Below are positions 12,147 through 25,217 of a DNA stretch of 64,000 nt, piece after piece (positions within the stretch are counted from its first letter, which is position 1; the number at the start of each line of letters is the position of its first letter). This stretch comes from Bostrychus sinensis (Eukaryota; Chordata; Actinopteri; Gobiiformes; Eleotridae): positions 24,590,026 through 24,654,025 of the forward strand of contig CM036254.1 in the NCBI GenBank assembly GCA_020698575.1. Reading direction: 5' to 3'. The translations under genes and the position numbers were made by a program. The notes beneath the pieces are model-generated. The model ran no database searches. It was not told where the DNA came from and was given only the letters and a program-made list of their open reading frames with translations.

Positions 12147-12858
12147 GTAAAAAAAAATATGGATCTGACTACTGCATCAATGATATGAGGGTTTGGAATA
12201 ACAGGGAGAATCTCTCTTACACACCCCTCAGACCTTAAATTTACATGGTTCCATTATATTATCATGGTTACAACAACATGGTTATTACAACATGGTTACA
12301 ACCAGCAACCACAACCAGCCATTATTACAACTAAATATGATCGCTTTCTTTTCTCTCTGTTCTATTTTAATATATGTGTACTACATACATAGAGGCCATA
12401 ACCCAGTTTTTCCAAAATGGTGGCTCTGGACCCAAAAGAGGGTTGCAGTTCCAATGTTCAGTTTATTAGAAACCTAAATATTACCTTAATTACATGATGT
12501 GGTAAAACGTATTTGAAATACATGTACTTTACATGTACAGTTTGTACCTTATAATTATTATACCATATTTTTTTCAGTACAAATGGGTCATTAAAATATT
12601 CTTGGAATAAAATTTGGTTCCACAATCAGTTAAAAACCTCTGGTGTAGTCTTTCACAGAGTTAATATTGTCGACAATCACAGTCAGGCTCTGTCTTCTGC
12701 AATAGTCTACCCTGTATTGTCTGGTCTGAACTGCACCCCCCACCCCTCCTGGACTTTTTGCATTGCAGTTAGGAAATTATGTACAAACGATGTTGTTATG
12801 TTATGAACACCTGCCATTATATAATAGATTCATTAGACTGATCTGTGTCCTTCCACAG
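12147..12858 (+). other. cdh23 intron with a short hAT-like element
   Basis: This 712-base intron separates the two EC1 exons, with gtaaaa at the 5' end and ttccacag at the 3' end. About a third of it (12402-12643) is a small hAT-like repeat listed separately. The remaining sequence is unique, A+T-rich and without features I can name. Confidence 0.85.
12402..12643 (+). mobile_element. Short hAT-like MITE in an EC1 intron
   Basis: The left end is cccagtttttccaaaatggt followed by ggctctggacccaaaagagg. The right end, ggttccacaatcagttaaaa then acctctgg, reads as its inverted counterpart. The size of about 240 bases and lack of coding sequence indicate a nonautonomous element. Family assignment is from terminal motifs only. 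Confidence 0.5.
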
Positions 12859-12906
12859 ACCAAGTCGGAGATGCAGGTTGAGTTTACTGTGAAAGACCCA
12901 TACGAG
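12859..12906 (+). CDS. cdh23: cdh23 48-base exon, late EC1
   Basis: This small phase 0-0 exon has a gtccttccacag acceptor and a GAG|gtaaga donor. It encodes 16 residues, TKSEMQVEFTVKDPYE. It continues directly from the LDRE motif of the previous exon and contains VKD, the XDX calcium motif near the top of EC1. It is too short to be found by open-frame length and is called from splice sites, frame continuity and family similarity. Loss of this exon would keep the frame but delete a beta strand and a calcium ligand. Confidence 0.9.
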
Positions 12907-13279
12907 GTAAGATTTTCAGTTTGTTTCTAACTCTTTTGACACCTCTGTCTCCAATGACACTGTAAGGTCACATCTAACGTCTAGCCTAGCCTAACCTCTC
13001 CTTCAGTCTCACACATTCAGTATCCCTATTTTTTCTTTCTCTCATATGTAGTCATCCTGACACCTGTCTCACTCAACACAATTTAGTTTCTGAAATTTAC
13101 TGACGTTCAACCTACTCTGCCCCGCGGGTAATGTCTCACATGCTTGGCCCCCTTTCTTCTCACAAAATCCCGACTTGGCATAGCTACTACATATTTTGAC
13201 TCACCAATATCCTCTGTTAGGTAACTGAGGAGGTGTAGTTGGAAGGATTTTAACAAGGTGTCTTCTGCTCTTCCTTCAG
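12907..13279 (+). other. Short cdh23 intron
   Basis: The intron is 373 bases with gtaaga at its start and tgctcttccttcag at its end. I see no repeat or other feature inside it. Confidence 0.85.
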
Positions 13280-13372
13280 CTGGTCACAGGAACAGTAAAC
13301 ATCCAGATTGGAGACGTCAACGATAATGCACCCTCTTTCCATGGGCAGCCGTACACTGTCCAAATCCCGGAG
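13280..13372 (+). CDS. cdh23: cdh23 exon, end of EC1 and EC1-EC2 linker
   Basis: The 93-base phase 0-0 exon lies between a tgctcttccttcag acceptor and a GAG|gtaagg donor. Its 31 residues start LVTGTVNIQIGDVNDNAP and end SFHGQPYTVQIPE. DVNDNAP is the canonical DxNDN calcium linker between cadherin repeats, and IPE supplies the first acidic ligand of EC2. The EC1-EC2 junction is the part of CDH23 that takes part in the antiparallel handshake with PCDH15, which is established for mammals. The three exons that finish EC1 sit within 1.4 kb, while the next intron is 31 kb. Confidence 0.94.
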
Positions 13373-13516
13373 GTAAGGCCCACCCAGAGCCTCATACAAT
13401 TAACTATACAGATGCAGGGCTTTTACAGTATTCCCAATGTAGGTCAGCTGAACAAAGCTAGTCTTCACCATTTCCCCAGGACAAAGAAACCATCCTATAT
13501 CTTTATCTCTTATGTA

Positions 13517-13916
13517 AACTCACTGGCCACTTTATTACTGGTCTGTTCCACTTACAGGTTTCTACAGTGAATCATCTGCTTCCATAATCCTTCCTCTGCA
13601 TCCTCTTCTTTCATGCCAAATAACTTAATGTTTCACTACACTACACCTATAAATCTCCTACTTGGTCTTCCTCTAGGCCTCCTGCCTGGCAGCTCTAACC
13701 TTGGCAATCTTCTACCGATATGTTAACCACCTCTAAAACCTCTAACATGAGCTGTCCCTTTAATGTACTCCATTCTTGTCACTCCCAATGAGATCTTTGG
13801 TGTTTTAAGCTCTGCTACCTCCAGCTCTGCCTTATATCTTTTCCTCTTAGCCTAGTCTTTTCTTTCATTCTTGCTGATAAAAGGTGCAATACCTAATGAA
13901 GTGGCCACTGAGTGTA
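13517..13916. mobile_element. Tc1-type ends around a LINE-like piece
   Basis: The left end, actcactggccactttatta, and the right end, aatgaagtggccactgagtg, are inverted copies and match the ends of a well-known fish Tc1-like family. The inside does not look like that family's transposase. It carries cttggtcttcctctaggcct followed by cctgcctggcagctc, a phrase I associate with the - strand of a fish LINE. It therefore seems to be a deleted transposon carrying a retroelement fragment. Confidence 0.6.
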
Positions 13917-14781
13917 TGTCTTTTGTCTATGGCATTGGCAGTGTAAATCAGACCCTCCATGTAAAGCATAAAGTAAATATTTTTCTCACAGAAAGTCGGA
14001 AAATGATCAGAACGTATTTTGTCATATTTTTAAAGTTGACAATGCTGTGACTATTGTTGCAGTCGTAAACAGAGATTGACAGCCTCTATCAGTTATTCAT
14101 AGTGCTTTGCTGCTGTTGTTGCTGTTGGGAAACTGCTTGTATTTGAGCACATCTGTATGGTTTCTGGAGGTGTCTGTACCTCATGTCTTTATAGTGAAAA
14201 ACTGCTCATTCTCAGCTGGTTTGTCCTGTTTCTCAGGTCTTTCCCTGAATCGTCACCTCCCTCTTTATCATCTGTCTGTCTCCTCTGTGCCCTCCACTTC
14301 ATCTAATCCTTGATATGAGGTAATTGCTGGAGTGAGGGACTTCAAACAGGGGCTGGATCCACACATACACATATGTGGCTGTGTTTATATTGAGCACATA
14401 GCCCTTTCTCAGTCTTCTCCAAATCTTCAAAGCTCTTCTCAATCCATAAACTCAGGCAAATAAAAAGGAAAAAAAGGAGTGTTTAGACCACCACCAGAGA
14501 AGGTCTTCTTGGGCCAACGCAATGACTGTTCCCCGAGAATCCACATAAATACTTTCAAAGCTCTTTAAATATAATATGAGAACTCAGCACAACGGCAAGA
14601 AAACTATTAAAGAGAGATTTATTTTTGTAGAATTTTGACATGCTAAAAAAGTGCAACCACTTTTGCTATAATGCTAAAATTTGTATATTCTGTATAGAGT
14701 GTCCACTGAGGGAAAAAAAATGCTCCAGCCAAAAGTTGACAGAAGAACAAATAATTTTTAGTTGATTTGTTGCCATTGTGA

Positions 14782-14850
14782 GGTGGGCTCTGTGGCTCAA
14801 TGGATCATAGAACATTTACCCCTGAACTAGAGGATCCCCAGTTCTAGTGA
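14782..14850 (+). repeat. tRNA-like (possible SINE) head
   Basis: The sequence contains tggctcaatgg at 14793-14803, which fits the RNA polymerase III A box. A decayed B-box-like gttctagtga follows about 37 bases later. The arrangement suggests a degraded tRNA-derived SINE; no intact tRNA cloverleaf is apparent. Confidence 0.35.
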
Positions 14851-17800
14851 AATATCTGGCCACCATATTTTATTGTGATATGTCTGATTTTGTGTGTTAG
14901 AGCCAATGCCTTGGTGTAGGTCTATGCTCTGCATGTGCTTCTAGTGTATATTAATAGTCAATAGACAACTTGGGGAAAAACTTGATAGCCTAAATATTCA
15001 CAGTTTGATGGTAAATAAAAGATGTTGGCTGAAAGCTATACGCCCATTCACTGCTAGTAAAGTGTCACTCTTAGGCTTACTGACCCTATCACAGTTTGAA
15101 TAGGACTTGGAGAATAATTAGCTTAGTTAGGGGTGATGTATAAAGAGTTGGTGTTGCCACAGCTCAGCGGCGAGGAGATGAAGCAATGTGAGCGGCAAGG
15201 TGAGCGGTGCAGTAGGCAGAGCGGCGAAGCTGTGTGTAAATGTCGTTTTAATTTGTAGAGCTATAAAGAGGGTGAAGGGGAGCAGGTGGGCTCTGAGCAT
15301 TCCCTCTGTCAGTGCTAATGAGCTGGCCAGATTTACAGCAACCACACACCCAGCCGGCAGCGACAGAGTTGGGACGCAAAGAGCGTATAGGAATAATGTT
15401 TTGATAGGACAGCAGATGGGCCGCAACCTAAATCTATTATGCTAGGAGACAATGATGGGAGACTTAGTGAGAAATCTCCTTCACTTTCCCTATAAGCGCT
15501 ACAGGTAGTACTCTGTACTGGAAGGCTTGTATTGGCAGCTCAAAATATTTACAGAGCAAAGTGTCTGAAAAACAGCACTCTCCCGAACCCCCCTCTCTGC
15601 AGATGTCTGACCCTCGGCTGGTAATGGGTCTTGCTGTCACTGTGACCAAATCAAATGCCAGCGCTAACAACTACTCTTATTGTGCCAGTGCAGGCCTTTT
15701 ACTGTCATTCTGCTGCCTCTGGACACACAAACTCGCATCTGTGCTTCTGAAAGCCTGCAAAATGTACAGTTACAACCCCACTCCCCACCCCCCCACCCCC
15801 AAAACATGGCTGCTGTGTGTTCTTCATCTAAAAATACTCATTGGCATTGAGGTCTTGAATTATGTATGGTGACATTACAATAACGTGCATGTCAGGGTTT
15901 TTTTACAAAACAAGTGTAATTTCCTGTATTTTGTTTTAAATTATGTTATAATACTTTCACCTGGCCTGGGGTTGTAGTACAAATATAGGTACAATTTATA
16001 ATTTTTTCTGCCCTTGACTACAATTTAAACATGAGCTGTTTAAATAGGGACTGACTACAGTGTCGCATATTATATTACAAAATTTAAAAAACTATATATT
16101 ACAGTTAAATTACATGAATAAACTTAGGCTTCAAATGATTTTGTTTTATAGTCTATGCTCTAGTCCAGGCCTTAAATGATTCTCCCTGACTCTGACTGTA
16201 CATTGGGTCATTAGATTTAGATTTTTGTGTAAATATCTGATCAACACAATTTTTTATACATTTATTACTTGTGACCAAAGTCTGTAGTAGTTGGGGCCCC
16301 TCATGACCTGAGCCTCAGAGTCTGCTTTGATAGATCCGCCCCTGCTCTGCCAGCACACAGTCACAGTGACACAAAGCCTTTAGTCACATTACAATGGGCT
16401 CGCTGGGCTGTCTCTACAGGCTACAAAAACTTTTGTCAGGACGTCTGAACCTATGTTTTATGTTGATTTTGAACAAATACAGCTGAGATATTGTGAGAAA
16501 TAAGTGGCGCAGTTCCACAGTAATGTACTTCGCATTGCGTTGTTTAAAACTGCCGGTCTTATTTAAATGAGTTATTTATGATCATATTTTTCTGATTATG
16601 AGGTTGATTGTTATGCAACAAAAACTGACTTGAACCTTGGGAAGAGTAGTGCATCTTTGTGGACTGAAAGCTGTTACTATGATTTTTTGAAAGTTACTGT
16701 GATTGGAACAGGCCAATGAATGCATGCAAAAGTACACCAGCCTGCCGGTGCTTCTGATTGCCAGTCCAGCCCTGGGCTCCGGCATCTTGTGACTCCTAAT
16801 AGGAATAGGTGGGAGAAGATGACATTACAATCAAGTGAAAAGTTTGTGAATAATAATTTTCTATATTCACAATATACAGCTGCCTTCTTCATAGCCTTTT
16901 ATTAAATAATAATGAACTGATGTATGTTTTGTATTGTACATTTTGAAAAAAACACTAAATCCAGCTACTGATTCCAAGATAGTACTGGCATCTTGGTGAG
17001 TTGTCTCTTTCTTAGTATAATTTTATTTGGGTAAACATAAAGCAAATTTAAATTACAATTTGGAATGCTGCAGAAAAGTAAAATTATTGTGTTTCCATAA
17101 ACTGAGGAGAGGTGAAAGTTGATGTCTGGAATACAAGCTGAATCTTGTCTTTTTTAAGCCTACCCAGTGGTGTTGTGGTGTTTAAATTCTTCATTAAGAC
17201 TGACTTATGTCAAGAGTTTTTAGAATATGTTAGTATGCAAAAGAAATACATTTAGAGAAATCTGATCACAAACTGCTAAAAATAAGAATGATAATAGCAG
17301 GTAATTTAGCCAATACCACATCATACTGAGTACCACGGAATATTGTGCAGATACAAGTGTACACATTGTATGTTAGCACTTTGACAGCACACTTTTATGG
17401 TTATAAATCCCAACACAGAGTGGAGTGGAATTTTGGCTTCAATAAAGAAGGTGATGCAAAGATTGCAGACCTGCTGTGCATTGTGGCATAGGTAGATTAG
17501 ATGTATTGGCAAAAAGCAGACAGGCAAGAGGCTCCAAATGATAAGTATCCAAACTTTATCTGTTTTATTGTCTCTTAGGTTTGTCAGGCAGGTGAGCAAA
17601 TCCCTCCTCAGCCTCAATTTTCTCTCAGCCGTATTTCAGCGTCCCAGTCTAACCTACAGTAAAGCTCAAATGAACTACTGGAGGTTGCACCATAAGAATA
17701 GGTCTCTTCAAGTAGCAGCTCTGTGAGATGTGTCATTTTGTCTGTAGTCTTTGTTTTTCTAAGCTCTTATACCATTGTATAGAGATACAAGCTACATAGC

Positions 17801-18171
17801 CTGGATAAATATAGCCTGAATGTTGTTTTGTTGATTCAGTTATATAAAAAAAAACTAAAAAGACAACAACAACAACCTCAAGTGCTACTCTTATTTTATA
17901 TGAATCCTTTATATAAATTGCAAAAAAAATAGTGATGTATCTGGTAAGGTTTTTTTTCTGTGTTTCAGGTGTGCTATGTCTAAAATCACCATAAGGATAA
18001 TGAGAGGGATAAAGGATAATAAAAAAAATTTGCATCAGCCTTTTTAGATTTTGTTGCTCTATGAAGTATCACAAAATGTATACATGATTCAACAAAACAT
18101 TTGCAAAGGAATGTTTAACATGTCTGCATTGTGGTTAACTTCAGCCGACTCTGATCTGAGTGGAGTTTGAA

Positions 18172-18440
18172 TGTCCTTGCCTGTTAATGTAGGTTCAAAC
18201 CAGGTACTAGTCTGGCTTCCTTTCACTGTCCAATAACGTGCATATGTTAGGCTATTATGAAAATAGTGAATGAATGTTAGAGTGAATGGCTTACTGTCAG
18301 TGTATGTCTTTGTGTCAGCCCTGCAACCAAATGGCCATTGTCCAAGATATACCCTGCCTAAGGCCCATAGTTGCTGGGATAGGCCTGAGTCACCCATGAC
18401 CCCTAAAACTAATAATCCAAGGAACATGAACGAATGAAGG
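18172..18440 (+). repeat. Degraded fish repeat with GAATGAA-like tail
   Basis: It carries gtcagccctgcaaccaaatg, then gccattgtccaagatatacc, tgctgggataggcctgagtc, and a tail of gaacgaatgaaggaatgaat. This order is typical of a widespread fish repeat, probably a LINE 3' region by its short tandem tail. Confidence 0.5.
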
Positions 18441-19669
18441 AATGAATCAAGGGCATTAAACTCTTATGTTATTCCCGTTGTATATAGAGTTTTGATAATT
18501 GCATGTTGGGAGTTACTGGTCCATTTTGGAATTGAGAAAAGAATTAACCCATCACCGTTTCATCTTCCAACTTCACTACTTCACTGCTGTTTCCAAACAG
18601 TTTTGATCTGAAAAATATGAGAGCATTTCCTAGACTAATGACTCACACAAATGCACTCATATTTGGGGTAAAATTGGCCAAGGGTGTTGGAGAGCCTCTA
18701 TTATGCCTGTGAATGAGCTGTTTAGAGCTTGACGTGGGCTTTGGCAGCAAAACAGAGGTAGCTGCTTTTTGATGCACTGTCAGGAATCACACACATGAAT
18801 GTCAAGTCTTTCTTCTTTTACTTTGTTCAAATCTGAAAACATAAATTAAACTTATTGTCTTTTATCCATCTTCACCTTTGTTGCGGCTACTTACATATGT
18901 GCAAATATGCTCTTGCTGAAAAACTTTCAGTTGCACCTAGCACAGGTTTTGATGCACCTGTCACCAATGAACCATCACCATCTAGCGTTATCTTCAACAC
19001 AGTACCCTATTATTGTATTACAGACACAACAGTTTTTGTGTTATGTTATATTATTGGTGTTTTTTATTTGTTTTAATTACATAAAGCACTTTAGTCAACA
19101 GTAGATCTTGTAAAGTAAAAATAAATAGAGGGCAACTGATTGAGCAATGAAGAATAATAGCCATGTCATGTGTGAGCATTTATTCTTTGTATTATTGCAG
19201 CACATCTTAAATTTTAAATCAACACAATGGTATAGAATAATTTGTCTAAAGAAAGGTGAAGACGGATGCCCTATAAGTGCACACAAACACACATTTCTCA
19301 AAGTTGGATTTAGCCGGTAATAATTTCAGTATGGTCTCCCCTGTAGTGTAATTGAATCTAGTGGTTCTGAGCTGAGTGCTGGATGGTTGACAGGCACAGG
19401 CCTCAAAGAGACACTAAGACCCTAAACCCCACAGGAACGGATGGAGAGATTTAGCCCAAAGAGTGAGAAATGGATCAAGTGGGAAGGTTAAATGGAAAAC
19501 AGTTACCTCAGACTCCATTTATAAGTTGCTCTGACATATTTTAGGTTCTTAGCACCAGATTCAAATCCACTTTTTCACATTTGTGTTATCTCTTATTTGA
19601 CATTTAATTAACATCTCTTGATATCAGTCTATATCAGATATCAGTGCTATATCACTACTTTCATTCCAT

Positions 19670-19804
19670 TCGGCTTTTCCCTTCTTTGGTCATCATCACA
19701 GCAAATCATCTGACTGTGTGCAATGATTTGCATATTGATTTGGCATCGCTTTAATGCCGGATGCCTTTCTGACGTAACCCTTTTTATTTATCCAGGTTTG
19801 GGGC
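19670..19804 (-). repeat. Common fish repeat, copy 2 of 9
   Basis: On the + strand it reads cggcttttcccttctttggt, cagcaaatcatctgactg, gatttgcatattgatttggc, gccggatgcctttctgacgt and tttatccaggtttgggg. This is the reverse complement of the 7425 copy. Confidence 0.7.
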
Positions 19805-20024
19805 TACACGTGGGGTTACACGTTGTGGCAGGATTTTAGTGCTATATCATAACATAATATATACGATTGTAATAAAAACATTATCTTGCTTGCATCATGA
19901 TTGCCAGTTTTAAATAGAATGTATGTATGTTTTCTTGTATTTGACCATTTAGTCACCTAATAGCATATTGAAAAGCAATCATCTATGAAAAACAAGACGT
20001 TAAGACATTATCTAGGCTTAATTA

Positions 20025-20542
20025 TTAAAGGGACCATATTATGTTGTTGTTGTTTTTTAAATTAATTTAGGACACCTCTAGATCAGCATCTTACATTGTG
20101 TTGGTCAGAAAAAGCTATAATTATTGAAAAAACCTTATTTGAAAAAACTCATCATTTGACTTTGTGAGAAACGCTTAGATTAGGTCTCTGTCACTGTAAG
20201 AGCCCCTCCCTCCTCGCAGCCCAGCTGCTGTCACGCCCCTTCAGGTTTGCAACATGTGTTGTTGCAAACACGGTGGGTTTGTTTGGTTGCTGCAGGGGGA
20301 GGTGTGAGCTGAATGGGACTGGGCCGTGAGAGGGAGAGGCGTGGTCAGGTGGAAATGGCAGACATGGGTGAAACGAGCCGTTTCTGTCTTTTCAGGAAGT
20401 CAGCGTAAATAAATACAGGATTTCTCAAACATGTGTGAATGAAACAAAAACACAACTCCAGGTATGTTTTTGATGCAGGAACAACATTAAAACATGGTAG
20501 TAAGCTCAGAAAAGTCGATTTTGCATAATAGGGCCCCTTTAA
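20025..20542 (-). mobile_element. TTAA-flanked MITE, copy 1
   Basis: TTAA stands at both borders (20025-20028, 20539-20542), with inverted ends agggaccatattatg and cataatagggcccct. Its right end in reverse complement matches the left end of the element at 50258 for about 60 bases. A TTAA duplication is typical of piggyBac-like elements. No transposase frame is present. Confidence 0.75.
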
Positions 20543-21134
20543 GGATTTTAGTATGCTGGTATACTCCAATAAGGGATGCTGTTACTCAGTACTGAATTAA
20601 CGGCTGAGAAAGTGTGGTCCATTTTTACTATTGTTTTAATAAAGAAAAGCGGGAAAGGAAAATACAGATACCTTACATTAGTAGCATAATGAATCCTTCC
20701 CTACAATACACTATTATTATTATATTGGCTCCAAATTGCATAATGCCTTTGGTTAATTTGCTTGGATAATACCATATTGTTTATCTTTGAAAATTTATCT
20801 GCATAGATTCATATTATATTTACCACATTTTGTAGCATTTCTTTTCCAGTCTTTGCTCCACATTTGGACGCTTTTAGGAGTATTTTAAGCCAAATGGCCG
20901 TGAGTGAGCTGTCAGGGAGCGTGTCAGCTGCAGTGAACACTTTATTCCCTGCATCCTTTCCAGTCGAGGGGTTAACACAACAAATAGTGGCTGGGCATCA
21001 TGTAGGCTGCCACTCGTGAAGGTAAATCACCTCCTCTCCCACTCTTTATCTTTCTGTCATTTACTTTATCCCACTGAGCATGAAGAGCACCTTGATTTGC
21101 GTGCTGCAGAGATGGCCACAGATTCGCCTGTCAG

Positions 21135-21155
21135 AAAAAAAAAAAAAAAAAAAAA
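21135..21155. repeat. Poly-A run, 21 bases
   Basis: This is an uninterrupted A run with no clear retroelement body upstream. Confidence 0.95.
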
Positions 21156-21570
21156 CACCAAAAAATGCTAGAGCCAATGTTTGTGAGTGACCATCAAAAT
21201 TTCTAAAACAAAAACTTGGATGGATCGGGGGCAAAAATGTGGAGAAAAAGGAAAGGTGGGGAAGCGCTCACAGAAAGATTGAAAGGCTAGAGAGAGCGGC
21301 TTGCTCTCCCAAAAGCCATTAAAGTTTGATTCGCCCACTCCTCACTGTTTGAATAAATCAACTTGTCGTTCGCTTTCTCTCCTTTTCTCTGAAGTGGGGG
21401 ACCCTCCCTTCATCCCCATACCCTGTCTGCCTTTGGCTTTTCCTACCTTCACTGCTCACTTGGCACAACCATAGATTTGATTTGGTAACACTGAAGGAAC
21501 TTAGCCAAAAAAGATTTATGCAACGCGAATTATTTGTCAATGTTTAAGAGAAAAACATACATTGAAGACT

Positions 21571-22069
21571 ATACAGCGATAAGGCATTTTGACCACCTGC
21601 CTGTTATTGGTGGTCATAATGTTATATGTTATGAGCACATGGCAGCCCCATATGCAACAAATTGTGATTCACTGTTTATTCTAACACCTTTAGCATTAAC
21701 TTTAAGAGTGTGAAATACAGTTGGATCAGTCCTCATGGGTCAGGCCTTCACTGTCCATGTGCATCTGTTGCCAGTTCCTTCCTTGGACCACTTTGGATGG
21801 ATACTGACCACTACAAACTGGGAACTCCCCAGAAGCGTTAGAAATGCTCTGACCCAGTCATGTAGCCATTGCAGTTTGGCCCTTGTAAAACTCACTCAAA
21901 TTCTTATGCTTGCCAATTTTTCCTGCTTCTAACACATTAGCTTTGTTCAACAATGTTCATTTTCCGCCTAATATATCACACCCACTAACACAGGAGCCCT
22001 AAAAAAGAGACAGTCTGTGTTATTCACTTCACCTGTCAGTGGTCACCATGTTATGACTGATTGGACTTA
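21571..22069 (-). mobile_element. Deleted Tc1-like transposon, copy 2
   Basis: The left end ataaggcattttgaccacct and the right end cagtggtcaccatgttatga are inverted versions of the family end seen at 2103-2440. Inside are ccttccttggaccactttgg, gatactgaccactacaaact and cttgccaatttttcctgctt, phrases from the - strand transposase gene of this family. About two thirds of the usual length is missing. Confidence 0.75.
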
Positions 22070-22412
22070 CTTTACCATAAAATAACATTATCCAGTTAAA
22101 ACTGTGATTTCCCAATAACACTTTTATCAGAATGAGTACAAGCAAACAAAACTGCTTACAATTATGAGCAGTTATTTATAAACCACACATATTTCACAGA
22201 CTTGTTGATTTTAAAATTATTTTTCCAAGTGATTTTTTTAAATGGGTTTTTCAGCCTTTATTTAAGAGAACATTATTTGCAGTTTTATTCATTTTTATCC
22301 TCTTTAGTTATATTTCCATACAATGCTGTGTTGAGAAAATCCAACTATTTTTCTCTCTATCCATCTGTCTTTTTATGAACCTCCTCATAAAGCTGTTTTT
22401 TCAACTGGTGCT

Positions 22413-22414
<2 letters not shown>

Positions 22415-22461
<47 letters not shown>
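22415..22461. repeat. Poly-T run, 47 bases
   Basis: This is the longest homopolymer in the window and is uninterrupted. It could be the antisense poly(A) tail of a retrocopy, but no body was recognised. Confidence 0.97.
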
Positions 22462-22462
<1 letters not shown>

Positions 22463-23189
22463 AGCCTTACAGACCAATATGCTCAAATCTGTTTTGGCTG
22501 TCACTTCTATGGAGATGGCATTAATAAAAGATGCACTGATGAAGTACAAAAAAGGAAGGTGAAAATATCCTGTTGCTACCAACATTTTTCCCCATTGGCA
22601 CTTTGTTTCCAGTCTAGAGTTTAGAGAGTTTATCAATTATTTCACAAACAAAGAATGTAAGGATGAGACATCAAGATTAATTTACAGTTTTTTTTTTAAA
22701 AAAAGCTGGATGTGAAAATTACAGACAATGACATTCAAAGTATTTATAGGAACAAGCAGATGTTTAGACTCCAGTTTACACTTCAACCTCATTTACATAT
22801 TTGTCATGTCTGTCTTATATTTTCAAGTTGTCAATGTGTGCACTCTTTAGTTTCAGGGCGATGAGGGAGGTCACATTATGGCTCTGAGAGTTAGTGGAGC
22901 TGTAATTTTCCTGGATTGATACGATTTGGACCAAGGTTTAAAATGTCCACACAGCGATATTAAAATCAAACATATAGGCGTGTCATGTAATTAATGCCAA
23001 CTCATATAAAGTGTCTTGGGGATACGCTTGTTTAATTTTAATACTACTAAAGGCATCAGGATTAACATTTTAGATCCATTTTTTATATACTATTCACAGT
23101 ATTTTAGAAATATATTGCTTACATGTTCAGATGCAGGGTTTATTGCTCCTGCTGTTCAGTGTGGTGGTTGGGGGTTAGATCCTCCCAGT

Positions 23190-23432
23190 TTCTGAGTGAA
23201 GTGTGCATGTCCTTCTTGTGTTACTGTTCTCTCTGTGACTCTTGTGACCCTAATCTAAATTTCCCATAGTGAATGAACATAAGAGTTAATGATTGTGTTT
23301 GTCTCCAAGTTTTACCCCTGAAAATAACTGTTCATTGTCCAGAGTGAACCTGCCTAAGAACCATAGATATAGGCAAACTCCAGGTAGCCTCAACCCCTAA
23401 CACGAATAAACAGAAGAAGATGAATGAATTAA
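23190..23432 (+). repeat. Degraded fish repeat with GAATGAA-like tail
   Basis: It carries gtgtgcatgtccttcttgtg, taaatttcccatagtgaatg, cattgtccagagtgaacctg, catagatataggcaaactcc and a gaagatgaatgaatt tail. The order agrees with the copy at 18172-18440. Confidence 0.5.
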
Positions 23433-23965
23433 TATTGCTTACAATTTGTGGCACAATTTGGAAAACAGCCATAGCATTGTGCAGTCAAAAGTATTGTATG
23501 GGACATCTCCAACAACTTTGTCAAGGATCCACTGCCAACATTTTGGTGCCAGATGTCAATGCAAACCAGCACGGTTTATGCAATCCCCATGGTGAATAAT
23601 TAGTGAAATTTTGTGTTTGAGGGCTGTGTAAAGAAAACATAAAACAGCTCAACTACATCCTTTAGGTTAGTAACTTTGAATGATTTTGTGTCCTGGTGTA
23701 CCCTTTGAAATAGAGCTGTATGCACATTTTGGCATCAAACTTAAACAGACTGCAATAGATTTTCAATGGATAAAGGGGCATTAGCCATCAAAATCACAAA
23801 CTGTGCAAAAACTTGGTAATTTTGGCAAATGGGACTTAAATGATTACATCTTAGTTACACGTTTGTGAATGTTTAAACTAAGTTATATTGTACCTAATAT
23901 TAGCACATTTCACTAAAATCTGCATTCTGGCAACAAGTATTTGGGCATTTTATATTTATATATCT

Positions 23966-24092
23966 TCTTTTCTTTTAACAGCAAATCATCAGGTTCCTAG
24001 CATGAAATGGTTTGCATATTGGTTTGGTATAGGTTTTGTGGCGAATGCCTCTGACACAGCCCTGTCTCTTTATCTGGGCTTGGAACCTGCAC
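23966..24092 (-). repeat. Common fish repeat, copy 3 of 9
   Basis: On the + strand it reads ttaacagcaaatcatcaggt, tttgcatattggtttggtat, ggcgaatgcctctgacacag and tttatctgggcttgga. This is the antisense arrangement of the family. Confidence 0.65.
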
Positions 24093-25217
24093 TAAGAATA
24101 CAAATACATGTTTAATAAAATAGCATACATCCAGCTTGAGGCCTATGATGAAATATTTATACATATTTATGTACTGTAGCTGCTTCAGATTGTTACTCTA
24201 TTGATAATAATAACACAGCAACCAAAGAACTGGAGGAGAACTAAAGGCTATCATATTGACTATAAGGTTTTATTAAGCAGAGGCAGCAAGAAAACTATGT
24301 TCATTTTCAGTTTTTGAAGACATACAAGGTTCTGGACTCACTGGTAAAAACTTGTGCTAAATCAAAGCTTACTAAAGACTTAACCAGGCCTAAATATAGA
24401 ACATTATGATCACTCATTTATTTTTACTGTGCATTTCTGCCAGATGCAAAACCATAACTGTATTGCAAAATATATAATTTCTTGCAATACAAATCTCATT
24501 GCAATTTATTTATTTTTTATCATCATCAGTGTAACGTAAGACTGTGCAGCCCTAATTTGTTGCCATGATGATCATGTAGTTTTTTAGTTGACACCACTTT
24601 TGCAAGGGTTTTTATTCTACTTCTTTTGTAATATCTTTGTGACACCTTCCCTAACCTAATTGTATGGCGTCTCCCGTATAAGAGGCTTGATGTATAATTG
24701 AGGTGTGCACTCTACTGCTCTCCTTTCTTCCTTTGTGACCCCAGGACCACATTTGTGTTAAAATTAGAGCGTGAGGGAAATTGCGACAAGGGGTTATTGG
24801 ATTGTAATACTGCGTACCTGTAAGGAAAATGAGCTGCTACTTACATAAACTTTTCACGACAAATAAATCAATAAAACGCTATTACAGAATGCTGTAACAT
24901 TACTGGAGTGGAGTGCTTGGACACAGATAGTCTCTGACACTGTGCGCTGAGCTCTCTATACCAAGTGTCATGTTTCATCAGCAAGACGTAATTTAATTTG
25001 ACAGTGTCACTATTCACTAATTGAGATGAAGAGAGAGTGAGATGGAGAGAAATGCAATGATTGGAATTGCAGGATGGTGAATCTGCTTAGCTATGGGAAA
25101 CTGTAAAGTAATGATGACTTTATATGGGATATGATTATACACATATTTATTCTATATTAGGATAATTAGTCCTGTCAGTGAACTTTAAAAAGCTACCATG
25201 ATACAATATACTAGGTT

